Assembly (NCBI RefSeq): GCF_003583405.1
Contig: NZ_QXEC01000027.1
Span: 1 to 64,000, forward strand
Direction of reading: 5' to 3'
Length of the DNA: 64,000 bases
DNA from: Micromonospora radicis
GTDB taxonomy: Bacteria; Actinomycetota; Actinomycetes; Mycobacteriales; Micromonosporaceae
Shown here in pieces: positions 7,595 to 17,599 of this stretch (position 1 is its first letter; each line of letters begins with the position of its first letter). Position numbers and translations under genes: made by a program. The notes beneath the pieces are model-generated. The model made no database searches, was not told the origin of the DNA, and saw only the letters and a list, made by a program, of their open reading frames with translations.

Positions 7595-8482
7595 ATGGTC
7601 GACCTGCCCGCGTTGCTCACCGATCTGGCTGCCGAGTCCGCGCGGCTGGACGCGCTCGTGGCGGAGCTTCCCCCACCGGAATGGGACCGCCCGACACCGG
7701 CACCGGGCTGGACCATCGCCCACCAGATAGCCCACCTGGCCTGGACCGACCACGTGGCACGGCTGGCCGCGACCGATTCGGACGCGTTCTACGCCACCAT
7801 CACCTCCGCGCCGGATCCGGCCCGGCTGGTCGACGACGGCGCGACATCCTTCCTCGCCCCGCCGGACGCACTGCTGGACGACTGGCGCGCCGGCCGCGCC
7901 GCGCTCGCGGCGGCCCTGGCCGCCACCCCGGCCGGCGAGAGGCTGCCCTGGTACGGCACCCGGATGTCGTCGGCGTCGATGGCCACCGCCCGGATCATGG
8001 AGACCTGGGCGCACGGCGAGGACGTGGCCGAGGCGCTCGGCGTCACCCGGCCCGCCACCGACCGCCTGCGGCATGTCGCGTACCTCGGCTTCCGTACCCT
8101 CGGGCACAGCTTCACCGCGCACGGCCGACCGGCGCCGACGGCGCCGGTCCGGGTCGAGTTGCGGGCGCCTTCCGGGGCGACCTGGGCCTTCGGCCCGCCG
8201 GACGCGGCCGACCGGGTGACCGGGCCGGCGCTCGACTTCTGCCTGCTGGTGACCCAACGCCGGCACCGCGGCGACCTGGCCCTGACGGCCGACGGGCCGG
8301 TGGCCGACGAGTGGCTGGACGTGGCGCAGGCGTTCGCCGGACCACCCGGTGCCGGCCGCCTGCCCCGCACGGACGCCACCACCACGACCCGGTCCGGCAC
8401 CGCCACGACCCGGTCCGGCACCACCACGACCCGGTCCGGCACCACCACGACCCGGTCCGGCACCAGCGGGGGATCGGCATGA
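7595..8482 (+). CDS. TIGR03084-like DinB-superfamily metal-binding protein
   Basis: The 295-residue protein begins with a four-helix DinB/maleylpyruvate-isomerase-like domain. Probable metal-binding His are in TIAHQIAHLAWTDHV and IMETWAHGEDVAE. Such proteins often depend on mycothiol, and this subgroup is typically found beside AtuA-like genes, as here. A second domain fills residues 175-255. The C-terminus is a run of four seven-residue repeats of the form TTTTRSG that look dispensable. The start is ATG 7595 with GGAGG upstream. The stop overlaps the next start in ATGA. The reaction it serves is unknown. Confidence 0.8.
   Translation: MVDLPALLTDLAAESARLDALVAELPPPEWDRPTPAPGWTIAHQIAHLAWTDHVARLAATDSDAFYATITSAPDPARLVDDGATSFLAPPDALLDDWRAGRAALAAALAATPAGERLPWYGTRMSSASMATARIMETWAHGEDVAEALGVTRPATDRLRHVAYLGFRTLGHSFTAHGRPAPTAPVRVELRAPSGATWAFGPPDAADRVTGPALDFCLLVTQRRHRGDLALTADGPVADEWLDVAQAFAGPPGAGRLPRTDATTTTRSGTATTRSGTTTTRSGTTTTRSGTSGGSA
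8378..8461 (+). repeat. 21-bp tandem repeat at the end of the DinB-like gene
   Basis: Four consecutive 21-bp units (8378-8398, 8399-8419, 8420-8440, 8441-8461), the second with one change, encode a Thr/Arg/Ser/Gly tail. The unit is a multiple of three, so copy-number change would keep the frame. Confidence 0.9.
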
Positions 8483-10217
8483 GCCAGGGCTCCGGTACCA
8501 GCGGGGTGCTGCGGGTCGGCAACGCCTCCGGCTTCTACGGTGACCGCTTCTCCGCCTGGCAGGAGATGCTCGACGGTGGAGAACTGGACGTCCTGACCGG
8601 CGACTACCTGGCCGAGCTGACCATGCTCATCCTCGGCCGGGACCGGCTGCGCCACCCCGACCTCGGGTACGCGAAGACGTTCCTGCGGCAGTTGGAGGGC
8701 TCCCTCGGCACCGCGCTCGACCGCCGCGTCACGCTGGTCACGAACGCCGGCGGGCTCAACCCGGCGGGGTTGGCCACCGCGATCCGCGCACTCGCCGCCC
8801 GGCTCGGGCTCGAAGTCGCCGTCGGGTACGTCGAGGGGGACGCCCTCGCCCGGCCCGATGCGCTGACCGCGAACGCGTACCTCGGCGCGTTCGGGATCGC
8901 CGCCTGCCTGGACGCCGGGGCAGACGTCGTGGTGACCGGCCGGGTCACCGACGCGTCCCTGGTCGTCGGCCCGGCCATCGCCCGCTTCGGGTGGGGCCGC
9001 GACGACCTGGACGCGCTGGCCGGTGCGACCGTCGCCGGGCACCTGATCGAGTGCGGGGCACAGGTGACCGGTGGCAACTTCAGCTTCTTCACCGAGCTGC
9101 CCGACGGGGGCCGCCGCCCCGGCTTCCCGATCGCCGAACTGCATCCGGACGGCTCGTCGGTGATCACCAAGCACGGCGGCACCGGCGGCGCGGTCACCGT
9201 CGAGACGGTCACCGCCCAACTGCTGTACGAGGTGGCCGGACCGGCGTACCTGGGGCCGGACGTGCTGACCCGGCTGGACACCGTGCGGCTGCACCAGGAC
9301 GGGCCGGATCGGGTACGCGTGTCCGGCGTCCGGGGCGAGGCCCCGCCCGACACCCTCAAGGTGGGCGTCAACAACCTCGGCGGTTTCCGCAACTCGATGA
9401 CGTTCGTGCTCTGCGGGCTGGACATCCCGGCCAAGGCAGCCCTGGTCCGGGCCCAGCTGACCGAGGCGGTCGGCCCGGCGGGGCTGGAGTTCACCCTGGC
9501 CCGCACCGACCACCCGGACGCGGCCGACACGGAGACGGCCAGCGCGCTGCTGCACGTACACCTGCGCGACGGTGACCGGGCACGGGCCGGGCGGGCGTTC
9601 TCGGCGGCGGCGGTGGAACTGGCCCTGGCCTCCTATCCGGGCTGCACGCTGACCACGCTGCCCGGCGACGCCACCCCGTACGGCGTCTTCACGGCCGAGA
9701 CGGTGCCGCAGGACGGGGTCGCGCACGTCGCCGTGCTGCCCGACGGCACCCGCGTGCCGATCCCGCCACCTCCGGTGACGAGTTCGGAAGGGCGCCACCC
9801 CCAACCCGAGGCATCACCAGGCGGCCCGTCCTTCCACTCGACCCGGCGGGCTCCGCTGGGAGAGCTGGTGGGGGCGCGCTCGGGCGACAAGGGCGGCGAC
9901 GCGAACCTCGGCGTCTGGGCGCGTACCGACGCGACCTGGGACTGGCTGCGCGGCTGGCTCACCGTCGAGCGGCTGGCCGAGTTGCTGCCGGAGACCGCCG
10001 CGCTGCCGGTGCAGCGCTACGAGCTGCCCAACCTGCGGGCGGTCAACTTCGTCGTCGTGGGGCTGCTCGGGGCGGGCGTCGCCGCCTCCACCCGGTTCGA
10101 CCCGCAGGCCAAGGCGCTCGGCGAGCTGCTTCGGTCCCGGTTGGTCGACCTGCCGGCGGACCTGTTCGACCGACCGGCGGCCACGATGGCCGCCGCGGCG
10201 GCAACGGAGGGAGCACC

Positions 10218-10221
<4 letters not shown>
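8479..10221 (+). CDS. Acyclic terpene utilisation AtuA-like protein
   Basis: The 580-residue protein combines the large AtuA domain (DUF1446, about residues 1-440; e.g. GNASGFYGDRFSAWQEML, TNAGGLNPAGLA, VVVTGRVTDASLVVGP) with the C-terminal AtuA-associated domain (about 475-565; GARSGDKGGDANLGVWAR). In Pseudomonas, AtuA is required for growth on citronellol and geraniol, but its reaction is not established. A Pro-rich linker joins the two parts. The frame is open from 7021, but ATG 8479 overlaps the preceding stop (ATGA) and starts the conserved sequence. It is coupled by GTGA to the carboxylase beta gene. Confidence 0.88.
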
Positions 10222-11819
<1,598 letters not shown>

Positions 11820-11865
11820 CCCGGTGGCCGCAGAGAACGCAGTCAACGAGAGGCGGAGCCAGCGG

Positions 11866-13869
11866 ATGATCACTCGACTGCTCGTCGCCAACCGGGGGGA
11901 GATCGCCCGCCGGGTCTTCGCCACCTGCCGCGCGCTCGGCGTCGAGACGGTCGCCGTGCACTCGGACGCGGACGCCGACGCGCCGTTCGTCGCCGAGGCC
12001 GACCACGCCGTACGCCTGCCCGGCAACACACCCACCGAGACGTACCTGCGGATCGACCTCGTCCTCGACGCGGCCCGCCGGTCGGGCGCGGACGCCGTCC
12101 ATCCGGGTTACGGCTTCCTCGCCGAGAACGCCGACTTCGCCGCGGCGGTGACCGACGCCGGCCTGGTCTGGGTCGGGCCGCCGGCCAAGGTGATCGCCAC
12201 GATGGGCGACAAGATCGCGGCGAAGGCGCTGCTGGCCGACGCCGGGGTGCCGATGCTGCCCACCTGGACCGAGCCGGAGCAGATCACCGACTTTCCGGTG
12301 CTGGTGAAGGCGTCCGCCGGGGGCGGTGGGCGGGGCATGCGGGTGGTCCGGGACCGCGCCGACCTCGGCGAGGCGGTCGCCGCCGCGCGCCGGGAGGCGG
12401 CTGCGGCGTTCGGCGACGGCACGGTCTTCGTCGAGCGGTACGTCGAACGCGGCCGGCACGTCGAGGTGCAGATCTTCGGCGACAGCCACGGTACGGTGGC
12501 AGCCTTCGGCGTCCGGGAGTGCTCGATCCAGCGCCGGCACCAGAAGATCGTCGAGGAGGCGCCCGCGGTCCTCCCCGACGGGCTGCGGGAGCGGCTGCAC
12601 CGGGCGGCGGTGGCCGCCGGCCGGGCGGTCGAGTACCTCGGCGCGGGCACCGTGGAGTTCCTGCTCGCGCCCGACGGGGCGTTCCACTTCCTGGAGATGA
12701 ACACCCGGCTCCAGGTGGAACACCCGGTCACCGAGGCGGTCACCGGGCTGGACCTGGTCCGGCTGCAACTGCTGATCGCCGAGGGTGCGCCGCTGCCGCC
12801 GCTACCCGACGCGGTCGAGGGCCACGCGATCGAGGTACGCCTCTGCGCCGAGGATCCCGCGCACGGGTACCGGCCGGCGACCGGTGTCCTGCACCGGTTC
12901 GCCGTGCCCGGGGTGGCCGGCGAGTTCGGGCCGCTGGCCGCACCCGGCGTACGGCTGGACTCCGGGGTGGTCCGCGGCTCGACGGTGGGCGTGCACTACG
13001 ACTCGATGCTCGCCAAGGTGGTCGCCTGGGCGCCGACCCGCGCGGAGGCGGCCCGCGCCCTGGCCGCCGCGCTCGGCCGGGCCGAGTTGCACGGCGTGAC
13101 CACCAACCGGGACCTGCTGGTCCGGGTGCTGCGCAGCCCGGAGTTCGGTGCCGCTCGGGTCGACACCGGCTTCCTGGATCGTCATCCCGAGGTCTTCGTC
13201 CCGCTGCTGCCGACCGAGGAGGTCCCGCTGGTCGCGCTGGCCGCCGCGCTGGCCTCGGCGGCTACCCGCCGCGCCTGCGCGCCGGTGCTGGCGGGGCTGC
13301 CCTCGGGCTGGCGCAACGTGCCCGCCGTTCCGCAGGTCACCCGCTTCACCGAGGCGGGCGGCGACGAGATCGAGGTTCGTTACCGGCTGGACCGTGCGGG
13401 CCGCCTCGCCGAGTGGTCCAGCTCGCCGGCGCGCACCGCGCGGTCCGTCCCGGCGCGGGCGCCGACCGTCGCGCTCGTCGCGGCGCACCCGGATCGGGTC
13501 GTGCTCGACGTCGACGGGGTGCGGCGGGCGTACGGCGTACACCTGGTCGGCTCGGAGGTCTTCGTGGACGGCCCGGCCGGGGCCCTCCGGCTGGCCGAAG
13601 TGCCGCGTTTCCCGCCGCCCACCGCGGCCCTGGCCGCCGGGTCGCTGCTCGCCCCGCTGCCCGGCGCGGTGACCCGGGTGCAGGTCGAGGTCGGCCAACG
13701 GGTCGCCGCCGGTGACCCGCTGCTGACCCTGGAAGCGATGAAGCTGGAACACCCGGTGTACGCGCCGACCGACGGCGTGGTCACCGAACTGCCGGTGGTC
13801 GTCGGCGGACAGGTCGACGCGGGCGCCGTGCTGGCCGTGGTCAATCCCATCGAGGAGGCATCGTGCTGA
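11866..13869 (+). CDS. Acyl-CoA carboxylase alpha subunit (biotin carboxylase and carrier)
   Basis: The 667-residue protein holds an N-terminal biotin carboxylase (MITRLLVANRGEIARRVF; HPGYGFLAENADF; ATP-grasp loop KASAGGGGRGMR; EMNTRLQVEHPVTE), a middle domain, and a C-terminal biotin carrier domain with the biotinylated Lys in LEAMKLEHP. It carboxylates biotin with bicarbonate and ATP and serves the beta chain upstream. The frame opens at GTG 11824, but ATG 11866 begins the conserved N-terminus and has AGGCGGA upstream. The last 7 bases overlap the acyl-CoA dehydrogenase start. Confidence 0.92.
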   Translation: MITRLLVANRGEIARRVFATCRALGVETVAVHSDADADAPFVAEADHAVRLPGNTPTETYLRIDLVLDAARRSGADAVHPGYGFLAENADFAAAVTDAGLVWVGPPAKVIATMGDKIAAKALLADAGVPMLPTWTEPEQITDFPVLVKASAGGGGRGMRVVRDRADLGEAVAAARREAAAAFGDGTVFVERYVERGRHVEVQIFGDSHGTVAAFGVRECSIQRRHQKIVEEAPAVLPDGLRERLHRAAVAAGRAVEYLGAGTVEFLLAPDGAFHFLEMNTRLQVEHPVTEAVTGLDLVRLQLLIAEGAPLPPLPDAVEGHAIEVRLCAEDPAHGYRPATGVLHRFAVPGVAGEFGPLAAPGVRLDSGVVRGSTVGVHYDSMLAKVVAWAPTRAEAARALAAALGRAELHGVTTNRDLLVRVLRSPEFGAARVDTGFLDRHPEVFVPLLPTEEVPLVALAAALASAATRRACAPVLAGLPSGWRNVPAVPQVTRFTEAGGDEIEVRYRLDRAGRLAEWSSSPARTARSVPARAPTVALVAAHPDRVVLDVDGVRRAYGVHLVGSEVFVDGPAGALRLAEVPRFPPPTAALAAGSLLAPLPGAVTRVQVEVGQRVAAGDPLLTLEAMKLEHPVYAPTDGVVTELPVVVGGQVDAGAVLAVVNPIEEASC

Positions 13870-15056
13870 ACTTCGACCTCACGCCGGAACAGGAGCAGCT
13901 CCGTGACGCGGTGCGGGCGCTGGGCCGACGGTACGGTCACCGCTACTTCGTCGAGAAGGCCAAGGCCGGCGAACACACCACCGAGCTGTGGCAGGAGGCG
14001 GGCGGGCTCGGCTACCTCGGGGTCAACATCCCCACCGAGTACGGCGGTGGTGGCGGCGGCATCACCGAACTGGCCATCGTCTGCGAGGAACTGGCCGCCG
14101 CCGGCTGCCCACTGCTGCTGCTCGTCGTCTCCCCCGCGATCGCCGCCACCGTGATCAACCGGCACGGCACCGAGGAGCAGCGCGAACGCCACCTGCCCGG
14201 CCTGGCCGACGGCACCCAGAAGATCGTCTTCGCGATCACCGAACCCGACGCGGGTTCCAACTTCCACCGTCTCGCCACCGTGGCCCGCCGCGACGGCGAC
14301 GACTGGGTGTTGTCCGGCCGCAAGTGCTACATCTCCGGGGTCGACGAGGCCGGGCACGTCCTGGTGGTGGCCCGCGTCGCCGTCGAGGACGGCGGTGCCG
14401 GCTCCGCGGACGCGTCCGGGCGCAAGCTCAAGCCGGCGCTGTTCATCGTGCCGACCGACGCGCCCGGGCTGACCTGGTCCAAGCTGGACATGGAGATCGT
14501 CTCCCCGGAGAACCAGTTCCTGCTCTACCTCGACGACGTACGCCTGCCCGCCGACGCGCTGGTCGGCGAGTCCCTCGACGCCGGCCTGCCGGCGCTCTTC
14601 TCCGGACTCAACCCGGAGCGGATCACCGTCGCCGCGATGGGCGCCGGCACCGGCCGGTACGCCATCGAGCGCGCCGGTGCGTACACCGCGACCAGAGCGG
14701 TGTGGGGCGGCCGCACCATCGGCTCCCATCAGGGAGTCGCGCACCCCCTCGCCCACGCGGCAGTGCAGGTGGAGCTGGCCCGGCTGATGATCCAGCAGGC
14801 GGCGGCGCGGTACGACGCCGGCCGCGACCTGGAGGCCGGCGTCTGCGCCAACATGGCCAAGTACGCGGCCGGCGAGGCTGCCGCACTCGCGGTGGACACC
14901 GCCGTCCAGGCCCTCGGCGGCGCCGGCATGACCACCGAGTACGGCGTGGCCACCCTGCTCGGTGCGGTACGCGCCGGCCGGATCGCCCCGGTCAGCCGGG
15001 AGATGATCCTCAACTTCGTCGCCCAACACGTCCTCGGCCAGGACAAGTCGTACTGA
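13863..15056 (+). CDS. Acyl-CoA dehydrogenase
   Basis: The 397-residue protein has all three acyl-CoA dehydrogenase domains: an N-terminal helical domain, a middle beta domain (FAITEPDAGSNFHRLAT; SGRKCYISG) and a C-terminal FAD-binding helical domain (AVQALGGAGMTTEYGV). It would introduce the alpha-beta double bond that the carboxylase pair needs in its substrate, as isovaleryl-CoA or citronellyl-CoA dehydrogenases do. It is the last gene of the operon; no enoyl-CoA hydratase or HMG-CoA lyase follows, so later steps must be encoded elsewhere. GTG 13863 overlaps the carboxylase stop. Confidence 0.9.
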   Translation: MLNFDLTPEQEQLRDAVRALGRRYGHRYFVEKAKAGEHTTELWQEAGGLGYLGVNIPTEYGGGGGGITELAIVCEELAAAGCPLLLLVVSPAIAATVINRHGTEEQRERHLPGLADGTQKIVFAITEPDAGSNFHRLATVARRDGDDWVLSGRKCYISGVDEAGHVLVVARVAVEDGGAGSADASGRKLKPALFIVPTDAPGLTWSKLDMEIVSPENQFLLYLDDVRLPADALVGESLDAGLPALFSGLNPERITVAAMGAGTGRYAIERAGAYTATRAVWGGRTIGSHQGVAHPLAHAAVQVELARLMIQQAAARYDAGRDLEAGVCANMAKYAAGEAAALAVDTAVQALGGAGMTTEYGVATLLGAVRAGRIAPVSREMILNFVAQHVLGQDKSY

Positions 15057-15062
15057 GCGGGG

Positions 15063-15103
15063 CCGGGGTACGGCGGGCGACCCGAACGCCTGCCGTACCC
15101 CGG
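15063..15103. terminator. Bidirectional terminator hairpin
   Basis: A 17-bp stem with one G-T pair and a 7-nt loop lies between the convergent acyl-CoA dehydrogenase and peptidase genes. CCGGGGTACGG pairs with CCGTACCCCGG. It can serve both strands. Confidence 0.8.
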
Positions 15104-15119
15104 TGTACTCGAACCTAAC

Positions 15120-16913
15120 TCAGCGCCCGGCCGACGTCCCGACGTGCAGCGGGGCTACCACCGGCGGTAGTTGCTTGGGCGCGCCCCGACGCGGGGTGCC
15201 CGCAGCGGCCAGGTCGCTCTTGGCGGTGTCGGCCCGCGCGGCCGCCGCCCAGTCCGGCTCGTCCTCGAACGGCTGGATGTCACCGACGCAGACCTTGCCC
15301 TTCTTCGGCAGCGTCAGCCGCAGCAGGTACGCGTCGACGGCACCGGTCACGCAGTCCGACGTCCCGTACGCGGTGTGCCCCCAGCTGTCGCTGCTCAGCA
15401 GCCGGCTGTTCGGCAGCAGCTTGGCCGAGGCGACCGCGCCGTTGTAGTTGGTCGCCGGATCCCAGTAGTTGCCGACCACCAGCACCGGGTTGGCGGTCCG
15501 CCGGTTGAACGGGCCGGTGAACCGGTCCTCGTCGCGCACCGTCCAGCTGTCCCGGGCACACGGGGAGGTGGCCCAGGCCCAGACCCGGCCGAAGTACGGG
15601 TCGCGCTTGTCAGCCGCGGCCGCGCGGGCCGGCCAGGAACCGGCGTCCTTGGGGTGGTTGGCGTCGGTGCAGTCCACCCCGAGGAAGGTCTCCAGCCCGT
15701 TCTCGTACGGGAAGTCGTAGCGGCGGGTCTGCTGCCGCGTCTCCACGGCGACCCGGGCCACCTTGCCCCGGGCCTGCTGGCGGGCCTTCACGGTCGCCGA
15801 CGGGTCGGTGGCCAGCAGCAGCTCGGCGGTCAGGAACGCCACGTCGTAGTAGCCGTACGGTCCGTACAGGCTACCGAGGGCGAAACCGATGAAGTCGGCG
15901 TAGGTGAAGGTGAACTGCCCGAAGTCCGGGTCGTCGAACACCAGCGGGTTGGCCCGCAGGCGCTTCGCCACCAGGTCGAACAGGGCGACCGGGTCACCGG
16001 AGGCCAGCGGGCAGGCGTCGACACCCGCGGGCTTGCACCGCTTCAGGATCTCGCGCAGCGCCTTGGTGGCGCCCTGCCCGCTACGCATCCGGTCCTCCTG
16101 GAGGAGGTCGCCGGACTTTCCGGCGCCGAACCACGCGGTGGGGTCCAGCACGCCGTCGATCACCAGGGCGCGGACCCGGTCGGGGAACATGTTCGCGTAG
16201 TACTGCCCGAGGATGCTGCCGTAGCTGAAGCCCAGGTAGTTCAGCTTCTTGTCGCCCACCGCCCGACGCAGCACGTCCATGTCGCGGGCCACCTCGGCGG
16301 TCGACATCGCGCCACTGAGCGGCTTACCCGTGGTGGAGCAGGCCTTGGCCACCGCGACCGACGCGGCGACGTACGCCTTCTCCTCGTCCTTCGTGTACGG
16401 GAAGGCGACGTTCAACCCCTCGTACGCCCGGGTCTGGTCCTTCACCGACTTGAAGCACCTGAGCTGGTCACTGGCGCCCACCCCGCGCGGGTCGACGCCG
16501 ACGACGTCGAACCGGTCGAGCACGTCGTCACCGAGGAAGAACGGTGCGGCGAGCGCGATACTGGTGCCCGAGCCGCCGGGACCGCCGGGGTTGAGGAAGA
16601 GGCTGCCGATCTTGCGCTTCTGGTCCCGCGCCTTGACCCGCAGGACCGCGACCTCGGTGGTCGCGCCCTTCGGCTTGTCGTAGTCCAGCGGCAGGTCGAC
16701 GGTGGCGCACTCGGCGTAGTCGTAACACTTGTACCAGTCCAGTTTGGGCGTCGGCACCCGGTCGACTCGCAGTCTCTCCTGGAGACTGGTGCGGTGCGTG
16801 ACGGTCGCGCCGCCGATCGTGGTGGGGGCGGCGGTGGCGGGTACGGCCGCCATCGGGCCCAGCAGTACGCCGGCAAGCCCTGCTGCGGCCAGTGTCCGGA
16901 TTGGTCGTGGCAT
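15120..16913 (-). CDS. Secreted alpha/beta-hydrolase peptidase (S33, tripeptidyl aminopeptidase type)
   Basis: The 597-residue protein starts with a signal peptide ending near ATAAP, followed by an alpha/beta-hydrolase fold. The nucleophile is Ser in GFSYGSILGQYYAN, the acid probably Asp in GNYWDPATNYNGA, and the base His in SWGHTAYGTSDCV. The oxyanion region is NPGGPGGSGTSIAL. It belongs with the Streptomyces tripeptidyl aminopeptidase/SlpD-like exported peptidases that cut short peptides from the N-terminus. The frame opens at 16988, but ATG 16913 starts the signal peptide and is preceded by GGAAGG. Confidence 0.87.
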   Translation of the reverse strand: MPRPIRTLAAAGLAGVLLGPMAAVPATAAPTTIGGATVTHRTSLQERLRVDRVPTPKLDWYKCYDYAECATVDLPLDYDKPKGATTEVAVLRVKARDQKRKIGSLFLNPGGPGGSGTSIALAAPFFLGDDVLDRFDVVGVDPRGVGASDQLRCFKSVKDQTRAYEGLNVAFPYTKDEEKAYVAASVAVAKACSTTGKPLSGAMSTAEVARDMDVLRRAVGDKKLNYLGFSYGSILGQYYANMFPDRVRALVIDGVLDPTAWFGAGKSGDLLQEDRMRSGQGATKALREILKRCKPAGVDACPLASGDPVALFDLVAKRLRANPLVFDDPDFGQFTFTYADFIGFALGSLYGPYGYYDVAFLTAELLLATDPSATVKARQQARGKVARVAVETRQQTRRYDFPYENGLETFLGVDCTDANHPKDAGSWPARAAAADKRDPYFGRVWAWATSPCARDSWTVRDEDRFTGPFNRRTANPVLVVGNYWDPATNYNGAVASAKLLPNSRLLSSDSWGHTAYGTSDCVTGAVDAYLLRLTLPKKGKVCVGDIQPFEDEPDWAAAARADTAKSDLAAAGTPRRGAPKQLPPVVAPLHVGTSAGR

Positions 16914-16986
16914 GTCGATGCCTTCCGTGGGGTACAGGACCGGTCGGGTGCAGACCCGACCGATGGCCACACTAGAGATACAGGGC

Positions 16987-17014
16987 AATGTATACGAGCT
17001 GATAGAAGGGTCAA
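16987..17014 (-). promoter_or_regulatory. Promoter of the secreted peptidase gene
   Basis: On the minus strand TTGACC (17009-17014) and TACATT (16987-16992) are 16 bp apart. The 5' untranslated region would be roughly 70 nt. Confidence 0.5.
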
Positions 17015-17035
17015 TGCCGACAATATGCCCCGTGA

Positions 17036-17091
17036 TGTAACGAGCTGTTCAATCTGTACGCTGATGTCAGCCACTGTTACCAGCTGTTACA
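17036..17091. promoter_or_regulatory. Operator-like repeats in the divergent region
   Basis: TGTAACGAGCTGTTCA (17036-17051) and TGTTACCAGCTGTTACA (17075-17091) share the core AGCTGTT. The outer arms GTGATGTAAC and GTTACATCAC are also complementary. They sit between the divergent peptidase and small membrane-protein genes. The binding protein is unknown. Confidence 0.45.
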
Positions 17092-17112
17092 TCACTGGCG
17101 ATGCGGCCGTAG

Positions 17113-17140
17113 TTGACAGATCGACGATCCCCGACATTCT
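17113..17140 (+). promoter_or_regulatory. Promoter of the small membrane-protein gene
   Basis: TTGACA (17113-17118) and CATTCT (17135-17140) are 16 bp apart, and GTG 17147 follows after 6 nt, implying a leaderless mRNA. Confidence 0.55.
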
Positions 17141-17146
17141 GGACCA

Positions 17147-17485
17147 GTGAGACGGCTTCCCGGACCCGATGCCCGTACCGTCGCGGTGCTTGCCGCGGTC
17201 GCGGCCTGCTGGCTGCTGGCGTCGCTGATCGCCGGTCGCCGGCAGGACCTGCTCGGCGTCGCGATGGCTCTACTCTGCGTCCTGCTGGCCACCGTCGCCG
17301 GAGTGGCGGTGGCCGCGGCCCGCCAACGCGACGCCGAAGGCCCGGCCCATCCCGCCCAGCCGCCCGAGCCGGTCCCCGGCGATCCGGCGATCGGCCTGGA
17401 CGCGGACACCCTGGAGAGCCTGGGCGACCGCGAGGCGGTTCGGGCGATGCGGGCCCGCTACCCCCGCGACGGCGACCGCCGGTGA
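17147..17485 (+). CDS. Small membrane protein of unknown function
   Basis: The 112-residue protein has two hydrophobic segments (about residues 11-27 and 34-58) and a charged, Pro-rich cytoplasmic-type tail ending in a short helix with many Arg and Asp. I do not recognise a family. It stands alone between divergent and convergent neighbours. GTG 17147 follows its -10 box by 6 nt. Codon use is typical of its neighbours, so it is likely to be real. Confidence 0.65.
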   Translation: MRRLPGPDARTVAVLAAVAACWLLASLIAGRRQDLLGVAMALLCVLLATVAGVAVAAARQRDAEGPAHPAQPPEPVPGDPAIGLDADTLESLGDREAVRAMRARYPRDGDRR

Positions 17486-17599
17486 GGCCGGCCGGTCAAC
17501 GCCGCAGGCTCCGGCCGCTCGCCGGGCTCGACCGCCAGCAGGGCGAGCCAACCGGCATCCCCGAGGCCAGGCTCGACCGCCGGTACAGCTCGACGGCGG

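Noticed and set aside
6611..8266. A 551-codon minus-strand frame opposite the TetR and DinB-like genes
   Set aside because: Low-complexity composition (Gly/Arg/Gln) typical of antisense frames, and it conflicts with well-supported genes.
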